From Spirodela intermedia (Eukaryota > Streptophyta > Magnoliopsida > Alismatales > Araceae), in the NCBI GenBank assembly GCA_902729315.2, contig LR746267.1, forward strand, positions 1,727,501-1,791,500: a stretch of 64,000 nucleotides of DNA, given 5' to 3'. Below, in pieces: positions 25,290 through 36,870 of this stretch (within the stretch, counting starts at the first letter, position 1; each line of letters begins with the position of its first letter). The translations under genes and the position numbers were made by a program. The notes under the pieces were generated by a model. It was not told the DNA's origin. It searched no databases and saw nothing but the letters and a program-made list of their open reading frames with translations.

Positions 25290-25293
25290 CTTT
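25219..25293 (+). repeat. CT/GA microsatellite
   Basis: A ctgt(n) run passes into a long uninterrupted (CT)n tract. The 138-residue minus-strand frame at 25168-25584 is mostly this repeat (Arg-Glu repeats) and is not a gene. Confidence 0.95.
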
Positions 25294-25299
25294 CTGATG

Positions 25300-25720
25300 C
25301 CCACATGTGCATACAGATGCTGAGCATGGATGCGGGCAGGTGCGGCGAAGCAGAAACAGCCTCCCGGAAAGTTCCACCATTATCCGTGTCCCTTCTTGGC
25401 TAATCCGGAAGTTAGGCTTGGAGATTGGGTCTGTGGGTGTCCTTACGCCGTTGAAAGGTTGAGGCCATGTCGGGACTGTCAGAAAGAGATATTGTGATTT
25501 TTTCTCATCAGTCGCAACTTTTGACTCTCTTCCCCCTAACACAGATTGGCAATCATGTGTGAAAAGGTCATCACAATTTTCCATAATTTACAGCTTACAG
25601 GACACTTCTATGGCTCCTCATATGGGGAAACCACAATCAACTACAAGTAACTCACTGGTAACGTGTGAATGAACCGACAGCTAATAAATCTATAGTTAAC
25701 AATTTCAACCAGTTCAGTAA
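25300..25720 (+). repeat. Flank segment with a diverged copy at 52200-52460
   Basis: Shared landmarks in order: gcaggtgcggcgaagcag/gataggtgcagtgaagtag, tcatcagtcgcaactt/tcaccagtcgcaactt, taactcac, and gacagctaa. The two copies are much diverged. It may be older 3' flank DNA of the gene family. Confidence 0.5.
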
Positions 25721-25729
25721 AACTTTTTA

Positions 25730-26454
25730 CCTTGTCAGCTGTTTTATGCAGCTTTCGGACAGTTTTCACTCATTTCTGCCCATTTCCCAAATCATTTTAA
25801 CTTAATGAAATAAGTGACACAATTGACCTTAATACGATTTGAATGGGCTCATAATATTCATATAAATTAACGTATATTCCAAAAATATTCTGAAAAATAA
25901 TCATAACTTAGAAAAAAATATTTTTATTTAATAGAATGAATTCCAAGTACTAAATTGTTATTTTGGTCCTAATAATGACAGATTTAACGATAAAAATATT
26001 ATGTAAAGTATACTAACATATAAGAGGGAATATTCAAGATATAAATATCAAATAATTTTTTGTAAAAAGTACACATTTAGCATGTATTTCATGTAATTAA
26101 TCTAAAATATGCTTTATTTCATTTTTCATTAGATCTATATCATTTAGCATGAACTAATGCACCAAATATACCAATTATGGACTATGTATCAAATAAAAAT
26201 GGCATATTATCGCACCCCCAAACTTAGGTCATTGTTAGTTCCCTAGGAATGGAAATTAAAAATAATTCAGGACAAATCGTGATAAAAATTATATTTATTA
26301 TATTTTAATATATTAATGATTTAAAATGGAAGTAATTGGCTCAAGCATGTATTAAGTTCTCATAACAAGCTTCAAGAATGATTTTTTAATTGTATTGTTT
26401 AACCACTCCTTAAAATGGCATTCCAAATTTCACAACCCTTTTTGTATACAGTCA
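25730..26454. other. AT-rich spacer
   Basis: No gene, repeat or RNA signature that I can support. Confidence 0.4.
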
Positions 26455-27165
26455 ACACTTATAAGACAAGTTGCATCATACGCTTCTAGATAGTCGTATT
26501 TGAGAATGCTGCTACTAGTTGACGATAAGCTCTTCGAGTTAAACAAAATCTTGAAATCTGTCGCTCTTTCGACGGACGGGCTGTGACGCCCAGGTGAAAC
26601 AGGCGAACCTCCGAGGCGCTCAATGTAACGAATTCCCAATGTAGGCAAGGTGACAGCTTAGAGCGGTCCCTGCTGGGGCCATTTGCAAAATAGTTGCTCC
26701 GTGGAAAACTGCGAGCCATGATTAAAGAAGCTCGACCACAGACGCGATCCCTAAAAGTGTCTGTGCTGCTGTCATCAGCCTCGTCCGCCGTGGGAGTGAT
26801 TCGGAGCGCTGGGATAATGTTTCGGCGGCTGCCCTCAGAATGCCCAATGTGGACAAGTCGGGTCCGCCGACGTGCTTTGATAAGAAGGCGCTGTCTACTC
26901 CGTCGAACGCTCAAACTCTTCCACCGAAATATTTTGAAGGAGCGAGACATTTTATCCATTGTCAATTTTAGCGGAGAATTGGAACGGATAAGGTGTCAGC
27001 GGGGCAACACGGAGTCCCCGGTGGATTACGCGTGACCCACCCCTTTTCAATCCTCGTCGCCTCCGCGGACATCTGCGACGGGGTCAAGGTCAACAAAACC
27101 CTGACGTGGCGACAAGCTCGAGGAAGCCACAACTATGACGCAACTGCGCCGAGCACGACCATGGG
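26455..27165 (+). promoter_or_regulatory. Orphan copy of the group A upstream region
   Basis: Closely matches the DNA upstream of the 31.6-kb gene (about 30670-31360) and the 47.2-kb gene (about 46260-46910), in the same orientation. It includes the tandem W-box block at 27082-27094. Similarity ends near 27165, and no TATA box or coding sequence follows. It is a promoter that has lost its gene, or a partial duplication. The long open frames in it occur on both strands and are not conserved in frame. Confidence 0.8.
27082..27094 (-). promoter_or_regulatory. Tandem W-box motifs (orphan promoter)
   Basis: GGTCAAGGTCAAC is the reverse complement of two adjacent TTGACC W-boxes, the core target of WRKY factors. 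The same block is kept upstream of both duplicate group A genes. Confidence 0.55.
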
Positions 27166-27189
27166 ACACGAATCCTTTACGCTTTAGTT

Positions 27190-28535
27190 CAATCTTAACA
27201 GGAAAGAGGATCCACGATAGCACCCGCAAGTTCCAAACGCTCTTCTGCGTTCTTGCCAAGCGTTCACCTTCTGTCCCGCACCACGAGGGCTCATCTAATA
27301 AAGTAAGATGAGTTCCCAGGGGCTACTAGTATTTTCCAGTGTTGTCCTCTATCGTCCATAAACATACTTCAATGTACCCTTTGTGATATGATTTTCAAAT
27401 ACCCTTCATGATTAAATGTGAATTTAATCTAAAGTTATTTCCATCTAATTTAGGTGATACGATCCTGTGGAGATGAGTTGTTCCTCATAGAAATAACGGC
27501 ACAATCAAAAAATTATTATTAACATCAAATTTAAATGAAATTCCATCTTTAAATTATATCTTTGACAGCAAGGTATGTAATCCGTTGAAAGGTTTTGTCC
27601 AATGCTACTGCAAGGGAGAGGGCCAATGCATTATAAGGAGAGGATAAAATAGCGACCGAGAGGGCTGGGGGACGCAGTGGGCAAGGCCTGGCGGTTCTTG
27701 GCGAAGATGATGAGGGAGAGGGTCGGAGTCTTAACATAACTTTACCGCAGTTTAACCGTCTGGAGGTTTTCTGTCCGGGGTCAAAGGGTTCTCACGTTTT
27801 GTGACTTCTACACATCTTTTGAGCGATTTCTCCGAGTTGAGCATGTCTGGTCGATGTGACATTCTCCGTGGGTCAAAGTCCCTAAAAACAAAGGGATGGA
27901 GCAGTGTAGGACAGTTTATATCGGTCTCCCACTCTTATATCAGACTGATGATATCGGCCACCCACCGTTACCTTTGAGTTGGTGGATGGCGCAACACGGT
28001 TATGATGTGAGGCACGGGTAGGAACCTGTGTTAGGAGCTTGAGCAATTCATTTTTGTAGATTCTATCATTGAGAAATCATCGCAAAGGTCGTTACTCCGG
28101 AAAAGGTTGGCATTTCACTTTGACGGAGGGATTACCGGTTGGAACGCATCCACTAGCAGCATTTGGCTGGTATTAACCTCAAAACTGCGGGCAATCCCAT
28201 TGTTGAAGTCCCTGTAGCTGTTAAAATGAGTTCCGCACTCTTCAAATCAGTAAAAATCTTAAACATATGGCGCTCCCTCCATAAAACTCGTAGAAGCTTC
28301 TCGAGAAACGTGTTAAATCTCCTGGTTGGTCGAATCATGATGCGGCCGACAGGATACCCAATTAGGTAGAAGGAAGAAATTGTGATAATAGGAGACCCGG
28401 CGTGCCTTATTTACTAGAATTCTTTATTGATACATGCTAATCAGTAAAATGGTGGCGCGTGTGGGAGTCGGACGTGCCACTTCGTCAGGGCAACCAATGC
28501 GGCTTGGTTCCAAATTCCACGCTTGATGAGCGCGC
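27190..28535. other. Intergenic DNA; 3' flank of the 28.5-kb gene
   Basis: No gene supported. From about 28200 toward 28440 it resembles the 3' flanks of the 54.8-kb gene and the 60.2-kb pseudogene (motifs gcgc-cctccataa-a, aatctcctggtt.gtcgaat, and gatacat.ctaatcag). Group A units of this orientation therefore share at least 300 bp of downstream DNA. Confidence 0.5.
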
Positions 28536-28850
28536 TCAGCAGACCATATAGATGCTCTTAAAGCTGTTTCGGCTGCAACGGCGGGTCTCCTTCTTCAGGC
28601 CTTCCGACGAGCCCTGGCAGTAAGAGCCGGTGTACAGCGTCGCAGCCTGGCCCTCGGTGAACACGAAGTGGTACCCTCCCTGGTACCCACTGATGTCGAA
28701 GCACCCACAGCCGTTGACGTCCTTGGTTCTCCCGGCGCACCCCGGGCCAGAGAACACGGTCAGAGTGCTGGCCGACGCCGGCACAATGGCGGCAGCTGCG
28801 ACGAGCAGCAGGAGAACGGCGGCTGCAGCGGCCTTGCTGGTCATGGCCAT
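28536..28850 (-). CDS. MiAMP1-like (beta-barrelin) secreted antimicrobial protein, group A
   Basis: Encodes 104 residues without introns. Residues 1-27 are a signal peptide: a Lys near the N-terminus, an Ala/Leu/Val-rich core, and an ASA-type cleavage site. The mature part of about 77 residues has six cysteines spaced C-X9-C-X-C-X27-C-X13-C-X11-C. It carries the family phrases SGPGC, NGCGCFDISGY, HFVFTEGQAATLY and FKSIYM. Members of this family fold as a Greek-key beta-barrel with three disulphides and inhibit fungi outside the cell. That role is inferred here from family membership. It differs from the other group A members at SEGLKKE in the fourth-fifth cysteine loop. A TATA box lies 105-113 bp upstream of the ATG, and a TTGACT motif lies near 29047. 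The first ATG in good alignment with the paralogues was taken as the start. Confidence 0.92.
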   Translation of the reverse strand: MAMTSKAAAAAVLLLLVAAAAIVPASASTLTVFSGPGCAGRTKDVNGCGCFDISGYQGGYHFVFTEGQAATLYTGSYCQGSSEGLKKETRRCSRNSFKSIYMVC

Positions 28851-28954
28851 TTCTTCTGAGAGGGCTTAGCAGAGGATTCGGGATGCCGTGGCTGCGGGAT
28901 TGGCGAAAGATTGCAGGTGGAACGGTAAGGAGCTCTACGGTCTCCCCCGGGTCC

Positions 28955-28963
28955 TTTTTATAG
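28955..28963 (-). promoter_or_regulatory. TATA box of the 28.5-kb gene
   Basis: CTATAAAAA in the gene sense, at the same position as the CTATAAAG boxes of its paralogues and followed by the same ggaccc-like segment. Confidence 0.75.
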
Positions 28964-29059
28964 CCCTGGGGCCGGGCCCTGACCAAGTCCTGTGACAAAT
29001 TCAACATCGACAGGCAATTGGCTTCGCTCGATTATTTAACCCTCTGTTGACTGGGCTTA

Positions 29060-30090
29060 CGTTGCAGATCTTTCCTCGCATAATGTCCTTTTCTGCTCCT
29101 TTTGTCAATCGTCTACGTTTCAACGAACGCAGGTGACGTTGTGAATCTCTTCTGCGACCTTCGCAAGCTCGTCACTGCATCGTGCGTTTGTTGGAATTAT
29201 CCGTGTCGTAGATCACCTGGAATGTCATACGAAGATCCCAGAAAGCTTGACATGCCTTTTTAGGGTTGGACGAAGATGTGATAAGAATTTGAGCCGACTG
29301 ATATATACATATATCGGGACGGTACCGAAATGTGAGCTGATTAAAATGATGAAAGAGAACGCCTAAATAAATTAATTCAACACGAGCAGGAGACCTAGGG
29401 CCACGTCTGAACATATACACTAAGGGTTAACAGAAGGCCTAACAGAAACCCCGTGTGACACCGTCTTCCAAATCAGCTTGCTGATAGGCTATGTCGCAGT
29501 GTCAAGTCACCTCCTAGTGTCAGGCGATAAGTGTAAACTAGTAGTTACGTCTATGCATTAGTATCTTACATATAGATGCTAATTAGTGGGCAGAGAATAC
29601 AATTATATGTGTTACCAACTCATTACGACATTCATAATGTTTCATCATTTAAGTCCTAATACATATTATTTTACTTGTTTTATTGATATTATGACTTAAT
29701 CCACTTGACTTTTATGAAGTCAAGTGGTAATTCTCTCACATTTTCTTGATAATTATTTGATTGCAAGAACTTAGGTGAGATCTTATTATCAGTTGAAATT
29801 AATGGAAGAAGCTCAAGTCTTCACCCCAAGGAAAAACCCGTCTTAAAGAGAGGGCCGGCCTAATATATTTATGGGCCCAAGAGAGGGCATCACCTTGCCC
29901 ATTTGGACTTAAAAGAGTTATCAAAAGATGAGATGTAGGCTACCCATCTTAGGGTGCCTTAAGACAAGATTAAGAGGAGGATTAGAGCGTCGTCCTCATG
30001 GAAGAAATCTGAGCCGTCCACTAAAAGAATCAGTTATTAATCACAATCATCTATTGGAGGCGCCTAATTCTCTAGAGGTTTAAGCCCTCT
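29060..30090. other. Intergenic DNA
   Basis: No supported gene. The sequence turns AT-rich from about 29560. I see no structural RNA or transposon protein. Confidence 0.4.
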
Positions 30091-30091
30091 T

Positions 30092-30122
30092 GCCCCCCTC
30101 TCGCCCCCCTCTCGCCCCCCTC
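30092..30122 (+). repeat. Three-copy 11-bp C-rich repeat
   Basis: GCCCCCCTCTC is repeated about three times with a period of 11 bp, giving three C6 runs. It lies exactly at the left edge of duplicated gene unit A. Confidence 0.85.
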
Positions 30123-31290
30123 AGTTATTACATCACCATGCTCATAGTAATAAGACTCTCGCTCGATCCAACAAGACAGATGCTGCTAATCTGATTTTCT
30201 CGTGGAGAGAATTATGCTCCGGTTAGACACTTGTCTTCTTCCCACATTCGTTTTCTCTCGCTCCACTATTATAGCTTGCGCTTAGTGGCACAGTAAAAAC
30301 CCAAGGACGCAGCCTCCTTCCCTTTGCCGCTCAAACCCCAGTGGCTTTCCACCCTCCTGGTGCTTGAGCAGGCGGACATGCTCTCTCGTTTTACTGGCTC
30401 GTCTTCTTTCCCGCCGCGCCGCTCCCTGAGGGAAAGCAGACTAATACAGAGCCAAAAATGGACAGGATGCCGTAAACCGACACCTGTCAGTTAAGCGAGG
30501 GACCACGAGCTAAAACGTGGCTCTTTCGGCTGAAAAGAATGGGCCAGGTGCACATTAAGTGGGTCACATGCCCAATAACTAACTAACCCAACGTTCCGTG
30601 GAATGTGCCATGAACGAGACTGTTCGGAAATTACTTTCGTACGTCTGACGTTCTTACTTAGAGTGAAGTAAATGATAAGACGAGTTGCGTCGTACGCTTC
30701 TAGATACTCGTCTTTGAGAATGTTGCGACTAGTTGACGATAAGCTTTTCGACTTGATCAAAATCATGAAATCAAACGCTCGTTCGACGGACGGGCTGTGT
30801 CGCCCAGGTTAAGACAGGAGAACCCCCGACGCGCTCAATGTAACAAATTCCAATCGTAGGCAAGGTGACAGCTTAGAGCAGTCCCCGCCGGGGCCATTTG
30901 AAAAATAGTTGCTCCATGAAGAACTGTGAGCCGTGATTAAAGTAGCTCGATCCCTAAAAGTATATGTGCTGCTGTCATCAGCCCTGTCCTCAGTGGGAGC
31001 GATTCGGAGCGCTTGCATAATGTTTCGGCCGTTGCGCTCAGAATGCCCAATGTGGACAAGTTGGGTTCGCCAACATGCTCTGTTAAGAAGGCGCTGCCTA
31101 ATCCGTCGAACGGGCAAACTCTTCTACGGAAATATTTTGAAGGAGCGTGAGATTTACTTCGTTGTCAACTTTAAATAAAAGCCGGAAGGAATAAGGTGTC
31201 AACGGAGGAAAACGGAAAATGAGGCCCCGGTGGATTATGCGCCACCCACCCCTTTTCCACTCTTATTGCCTCCGCGGACATCTGCGACGA

Positions 31291-31303
31291 GGTCAAGGTC
31301 AAC
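31291..31303 (-). promoter_or_regulatory. Tandem W-box motifs of the 31.6-kb gene
   Basis: GGTCAAGGTCAAC, two TTGACC cores on the minus strand, about 320 bp upstream of the ATG. The same block occurs at 46832-46844 and 27082-27094. WRKY binding is inferred from the motif only. Confidence 0.55.
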
Positions 31304-31518
31304 AAAACCCCGGCGAGAAGCTCGAGGAAGCCACAATTATGACGCTACTGCGCCAAACACCGAGCATTCCCAACAAGCCGCGTCGGATCGCCATTGGAAA
31401 GAAAAGACGTAAACAAAAACTGAAGGCGGCAAAGACCAAGTTTTCATTTCTTGTTTGACGACGAAACGGCAGACGATGTTGAATGTATCCCAGGACTTGG
31501 TCAGGCCCCAGATACCGG

Positions 31519-31526
31519 CTATAAAG
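31519..31526 (+). promoter_or_regulatory. TATA box of the 31.6-kb gene
   Basis: CTATAAAG, 98 bp before the ATG, identical in the duplicate at 47065. Confidence 0.8.
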
Positions 31527-31623
31527 TGGACACGAGCAGGAACCAGGGACTCTTCACGGCTCCATCTCCGTTCCTTTGCCAATCCCGCAGTCAGAGACCA
31601 CCCACTCCTTTCACTAAGAAGAT

Positions 31624-31941
31624 ATGGCGACCACACCCAGTAAGGCCGCAGCGGCTGCCGTTCTCCTGCTGCTCGTCGCAGCGGCCGCCGTTGCGCCGGG
31701 GTCCGCGAGTACCCTGACCGCGTTCTCTGGCCCCGGGTGCGCCGGGAGAACCAAGGACGTCAACGGCTGTGGGTGCTTCGACATCAGCGGCTATCAGGGA
31801 GGGTACCACTTCGTGTTTACCGAGGGCCAGGCCGCCACGCTGTACAGGGGCTCCCACTGCGATGGCTCCTACGTCTCCCTCTACAAGGAGACCCGCCGAT
31901 GCAAACCCAACAACTTCAAGAGCATCTATATGAGCTGCTGA
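31624..31941 (+). CDS. MiAMP1-like (beta-barrelin) secreted antimicrobial protein, group A
   Basis: Intronless, 105 residues. Residues 1-29 form a signal peptide with a long Ala/Val/Leu core ending in GSAS. The mature domain starts STLTAFSGPGC and has the six group A cysteines (X9, X1, X27, X13, X11). The motifs NGCGCFDISGY, GGYHFVFTEGQAATLY, SLYKETRRC and FKSIYMSC are present, with a basic C-terminal half (KETRRCKPNNFK). The family role is binding and damaging fungal or bacterial cells in the apoplast; here that is inference from family. The start is the first ATG after the TATA box, in an aagATATGGC context shared with other members. The product differs from the 47.2-kb gene at only four residues, so the two are recent duplicates. 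A polyadenylation-like aataaa lies near 31985. Confidence 0.93.
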   Translation: MATTPSKAAAAAVLLLLVAAAAVAPGSASTLTAFSGPGCAGRTKDVNGCGCFDISGYQGGYHFVFTEGQAATLYRGSHCDGSYVSLYKETRRCKPNNFKSIYMSC

Positions 31942-33407
31942 GCGAGTGCTTCCACGAGTTCTGCGCAAGACAGTACCCAGAGTAAATAAAAAGCTGACGG
32001 CGCTGGGGGAGTCGCCAGTCAGTAATGTACCCATGGGTTGACTGACCAGCGGAAGTTACCTTGAATAAATGAGCAAGCAAGCCTTTGACAATTTTACGAT
32101 TGTTTTGCCGTCACACAACTAGCCCTGGTTATCAGAGTTAATTGAGGTTTCTGTGAGTAATGGGTTGATGTGGATGGAAATGAGGAAAGGCTGACGACTA
32201 TAAATTCTAGCAGATAATTCCACAGAATTAAAGATAAAATGAATAGGTTTTAAATTATCTAAGATAAATCACCCCCAACTGAAAACGAGAAGGATCCAGC
32301 CGCTTGAGAAAATCGCTGATAGGATACCCTGATTTTTATTACGTCAGAAAATTATTCTTATCACGGTTTATGATTGACCGAATAGAATAGTTGGCTATCG
32401 TATGGTCACTCGAACGACATAGAGCAAGAAAACATATTAAATGCACCAATCAATGGAGAGGTACAAGAGATTAGTATCATCGTGGAAGACAGAAGACTCG
32501 TTGGCGATGTCGCGGGATAATCCGCAGATTCTTTGACGAGGGCGGTCACGGAGATGCTGGGGATGGCCCGACCTGCTGGGATCTCGAACCAAGCTCTCGC
32601 GGGGTAGTAGACAGTGGTCGATGATCATCAATAAGTCGCGGAAAAGTTTTGGGTGTCGTGTGAGAGGTGGATAGGTGTGAAGAGAGAGGAGATAATGAGG
32701 TGGCGATGATGGGAAAGAAGAAGAGAATTGAGAAGAAATATTCCAGACCGGGAATAACGGGTTCCTCAGGGCCAACATAAAACATTCATCATAAACTTCA
32801 CTGCCTTCCCCTGAGTCTCGTGTCTCTTTTATAAGTTCCAACAAAAACCTTAAATTTAGCTCGTAATAAAGATAATTGCTCTTTTCGGAGTGCTTATGAT
32901 GCTGTTGAGGACAAGAGGCGCGCTGAAACCGTTCTTCCGATGATGTAGCTAATTCGTTGCTTTTCTCTTCGCTGTCCTGTTCTGAAGGAGAGCGTTGAGG
33001 GCGACGATCACGTTCAGTCTCTTGAATACTTCCCTCGCTCTCATGCAGCTGTTGTCATGGCACCTGCTGACCTGGCGGGAGGTGACTCAATCCTGCATCA
33101 TAAGTTCAGTTCCTCTCGGTCTTTAGTTTTCACAAGATAGAACATAGTTATAGAGAAACGATGGGTTGCCGTTTGGAGTTGGAAGCTTGTCTCTTCCGTA
33201 TGATTTTATGCGGTCGACCCGTCTGATGACAGGATGTAGATAAAAGCACGGAGTTGGTCTGGAATATCAGGTTATTACCGACCAGTCAGTTTCATCAGAT
33301 GGAGCTAACTGTTGTTCAGCTTCCCGGAAATGGGAAACCCGGAAACCCCGGCTCTTGTGAAACAAATTGATACAACACGAATCCTGTTTGAACCTTAGAT
33401 TTTAAAA

Positions 33408-34390
33408 GATTGATGCTCACCAGGTGGCGTAGCTTTTGGATTGACCCAGAAACACCCTTCTCCCAGATGGTTTGTTTCTCGGTGTTTCAGGAGACGAGAA
33501 CACTGTAAAGTCACCTGGCTAAATGGAATCTTAGGCGGAAACACTTCAAATATAAATATCTCTAGATCCTTCAGTTCATTTGACCTGAGTCGTGAGAAAA
33601 CAGTCAAGAGATAATCGTTTTAAATATCCTAGAAAAACTTTTACCCAGAGCGAAGGTAAGCCGGTTAAGGCTCTGTTTCCATCTCTAAACGAGATCATTC
33701 TGTCCTATGCTCATTCTCAGCGCTTCTCAACGAGATGTCACGAACAAGGATAACGAAATTCTCAGGACATAATGTTTTCTTGACCTCGCCTTAAGCTGCT
33801 TGGCGAACGCAACAGTTAATGGGGGCCATTCACCCACACACGTGTTGACGTGACGGGAGAGCGTGGAGTTTAGTTCGGGTAAATAATGGCAGCAGGCGGC
33901 GGCAGATCACCCTTACCTCCGCGATTTCAAGGCTTCGATAAACCATCGGCCTTCGAGTTTTGAATTTTCCAATTAACTTGCCCGAAAAACTCACGAATTC
34001 CTCATCTCAATCAGTATTCCGGGTGCATGAGTTAGCCTGCCTCAGGTACCACCGGGGTTCACAACTAATTCGGCAGTACGCCTTCAATTACCTCGGAAAA
34101 CTTGCTAATCGTACACAGTAACCCCTGTGAACGCCTGAAATAGAAAAAGACATTCTCAGTTCCATTGCATCGGACGTAAATTCGTCAAATTCCATGGTAT
34201 CAACTATAGTCCTTTTTCATTCACATCTGTTGGCATTGTGGGACGAATCATGGACCCAGGCGAGTGAAAGATGGATAAGAATGATTCCATTCGCGTGAGA
34301 AAGAGCTCGAACATCATTGATGCATGCCATCTTCTGTGAGTTCGATGTTCTATGTTTCTGCATTATAAGAGGGGAAATCTAATATAGACA
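33408..34390. other. Intergenic DNA
   Basis: No gene supported. The short minus-strand frame at 33395-33607 crosses the end of the duplicated unit and is not conserved in unit B. Confidence 0.4.
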
Positions 34391-36870
34391 TATATTGATC
34401 TTTCTTTATTTCTATCACTGTTGTCGCATCTGTTCCAGTCACACCTTGGACTTGAGAATTAGCGTCATTAAGAAGATCCACTAGAGAGAGAAGGAATGTA
34501 ATTTTTGATGATTACATTGTATTTCTTTTAGAATATGAGGCTAACATTAGAGTGATGAAAGATAATCCTATCAACTTCCATCAGGTCACACAAGGTTCTA
34601 ATTCTCATAAGTGAATTGATGCCATGAATAAAAAGATTAAATCTGTGAAGGACAATGATGTTTTGAGATCTTGTCCCATTACCCAAAGGTGTAAAGCCCA
34701 TTAGTTATAAAGGGATATTTAAAATTAAGAAGGATTCAAAGAGTAATATGAAAAGATATAAAGCCCGTCTTGTTATGAAGAGATTTAGTCAAAGATAAGG
34801 CATCAATTATATAGAGACTTTCTCTTCAATTTCATCAAAAGACTCTTTTATAATAATAATGGCACTAGTAGCTCATTTTGATCTTGAGTTATATTAGATG
34901 GATATAAAGACTGCATTTCTCAATGGTGACATTGATGAAATAATACATATGATGTAACTAAAAACTTGTGTCTAGAGACCCAAAGAAAATGGTATACAAA
35001 TTAAAGAAGTCCATCTATGAGTTGAAGGAAGCTTCTTCATCAATGATATCACAAATTTCATCCAAGTTATTATTTCATTTGATTTTGAGATGAATATGAG
35101 TGATGAATGTGTATATCATAAGTTAAACGAGAGTAAATATATATTTCTAATTTTGTATGTCAATGACATATTACATGTCAATAATGATATAAGCTTGCTA
35201 TATGACACAAAAATATTTTTGTTAAAGAATTTTCAGATGAAAGATCTTGGTGAAACCTCTTTTGTATTAGATAGAGATGTACTGAGATCACCCTTGAAAT
35301 ATCTTAGGGTTGTTACAAAAAAGCTATATCGAGAAAATTCTTACGAGATTTAGTATGCAAGGATGTAAATCCTATGATACCCTTGTTGTTAAAGGAGACA
35401 AATTTTGTCTCAATTAGTGCCCTAAGAAATGAGGCTAAAGAGATGCAGAAGATTTTTTATGCATTAGTCATAAGAAGCCTTATGTGGATCATTAGAAATC
35501 GAGCAAATAAGTTATATAGTATTTCCAAACGATAAAAAACTATATGCTCACATATAGAAAATCAAATCTTTTGGAGATTATTAGGTATTTTAATTTTGAT
35601 TTCCCTAGATGTGCTAATAGTAGACAATCCACTACGGGCTATATCTACCAACTAGCTAGAGGAGTTATATCATACAAGAGTGCTAAGTAGATACTCATAG
35701 TTTCTTCCGCCATGGTAGTAGAGTTTGAGGCATCTAATCATGGAATTTAATTGAAGAACTTTGTCATAGGGGTATAAATTATGGATCGAATTGAAAGACC
35801 ACTAAAATTATTTTGTGACATTAAATCAGCTGTTATATTTTCCAATAATAATAAGAGCTTGACAAAGTTTAAACATATAGACATCAAGTTCTTTATTGTT
35901 AAGGAAAGGGTTCAAAGTGGTCAAATGTCTATAGAGCATATTAGGACAAAATGTCACCAAATGTCTTTCAAGATCATATTATTCATATAGGTGTAATACC
36001 TTATTAAGATATGTAATTTTAGTAAGAGTTTATATTTTGATGCTTATACATTTATTGACATATAGTTTGACTATTTCATACATGAATAAAGTTTATGATT
36101 ATTTCCACTTTGAATGTGGTTGTTTGATCTTCATTTGAAATAAGGACTACGTTAAAAATGTACATGTATGAGTCACATTTTATGTAATTTTCATGCAATA
36201 TATTTATATTTAATCTATGTCATTCATCATATTGATATATGTGATTATTGTTAGGTTCAATCATGCAAAAAATGTGACCAAAATCCCTTTAATTCTATAT
36301 TAGTATAATGATGGACGATATTGTTAGTAATGTTTTTAGCAATGATAGCAAAATTTTGAACTCATAAAGTCATAATGTACAATATCAAGTTATCATATAT
36401 ATTTTGTTCAAGTAGAAGATTACTAGAATTTTAATCTCAATGTAGATAATTATATATATGAATTGTATATTATGAGATTATCATTGAGTTAATCTTACTT
36501 AAAGTGATTCATTGAAGTTTTAAGTATTAAGGTTACGACCTCTCTCACAAGTATGAGCATAAATGTGAATATGTATAGAGACCAAGTTTTATTTTTATTT
36601 TATGATAGGCTAAATTAGAAAAAGACACTAAGAGGCTAACTACCTCTTGTCTATAAATAGGTGGTATGGTACTTGCGTCACACATAGTGAGTATCTCTTA
36701 GAGCATCCTATCTCTCAAGTCATTAGATGACTCCTCTATGTTAATTCAAAAGGCTATCTTTGTATTTATGTCTTTATCGATTCATATATGACTTTACTCT
36801 ATTATCATTATTTTTTATCATTCTCCATTTATCTCAACACTAAATATTTCAAATTCAACACAGTTTCTTT
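34390..36870 (+). mobile_element. Degenerate Copia retrotransposon (RT-RNase H and probable 3' LTR)
   Basis: At 34690-34960 the translation shows the Copia RT start (KARLVMKRFSQ, then INYIETFS, then DIKTAFLNGDI). Residues encoded at 35090-35353 contain the YVNDIL catalytic box region and KNFQMKDLGE. Residues at 35781-35990 contain LFCDIKSAV and HIDIKFFIVKERV of RNase H. Stops and shifts break all of them. DNA at about 36050-36840 looks like a 3' LTR, with a ctataaatagg TATA-like box near 36650. The 5' half of the element is missing. Confidence 0.75.

Larger units (their letters stand above)
30123..33407 (+). repeat. Duplicated gene unit A (direct copy of 45785-48095)
   Basis: The upstream region, the gene and the 3' flank are all shared with unit B, in the same order and orientation. 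Similarity is highest from about 31440 to 32100, covering the core promoter, gene and 3' UTR. It is lower toward the right (33085-33407). Unit A has about 900 bp between 32170 and 33085 that unit B lacks. That extra stretch includes a 135-residue minus-strand frame (32437-32844) without recognisable features. Confidence 0.85.

Noticed and set aside
25168-25584. 138-codon minus-strand frame
   Set aside because: A large part is an Arg-Glu run encoded by the CT/GA microsatellite; no domain or conserved start.
32437-32844. 135-codon minus-strand frame in the 0.9-kb stretch specific to unit A
   Set aside because: No domain, no signal peptide, no promoter and no counterpart in unit B; insufficient to call a gene.
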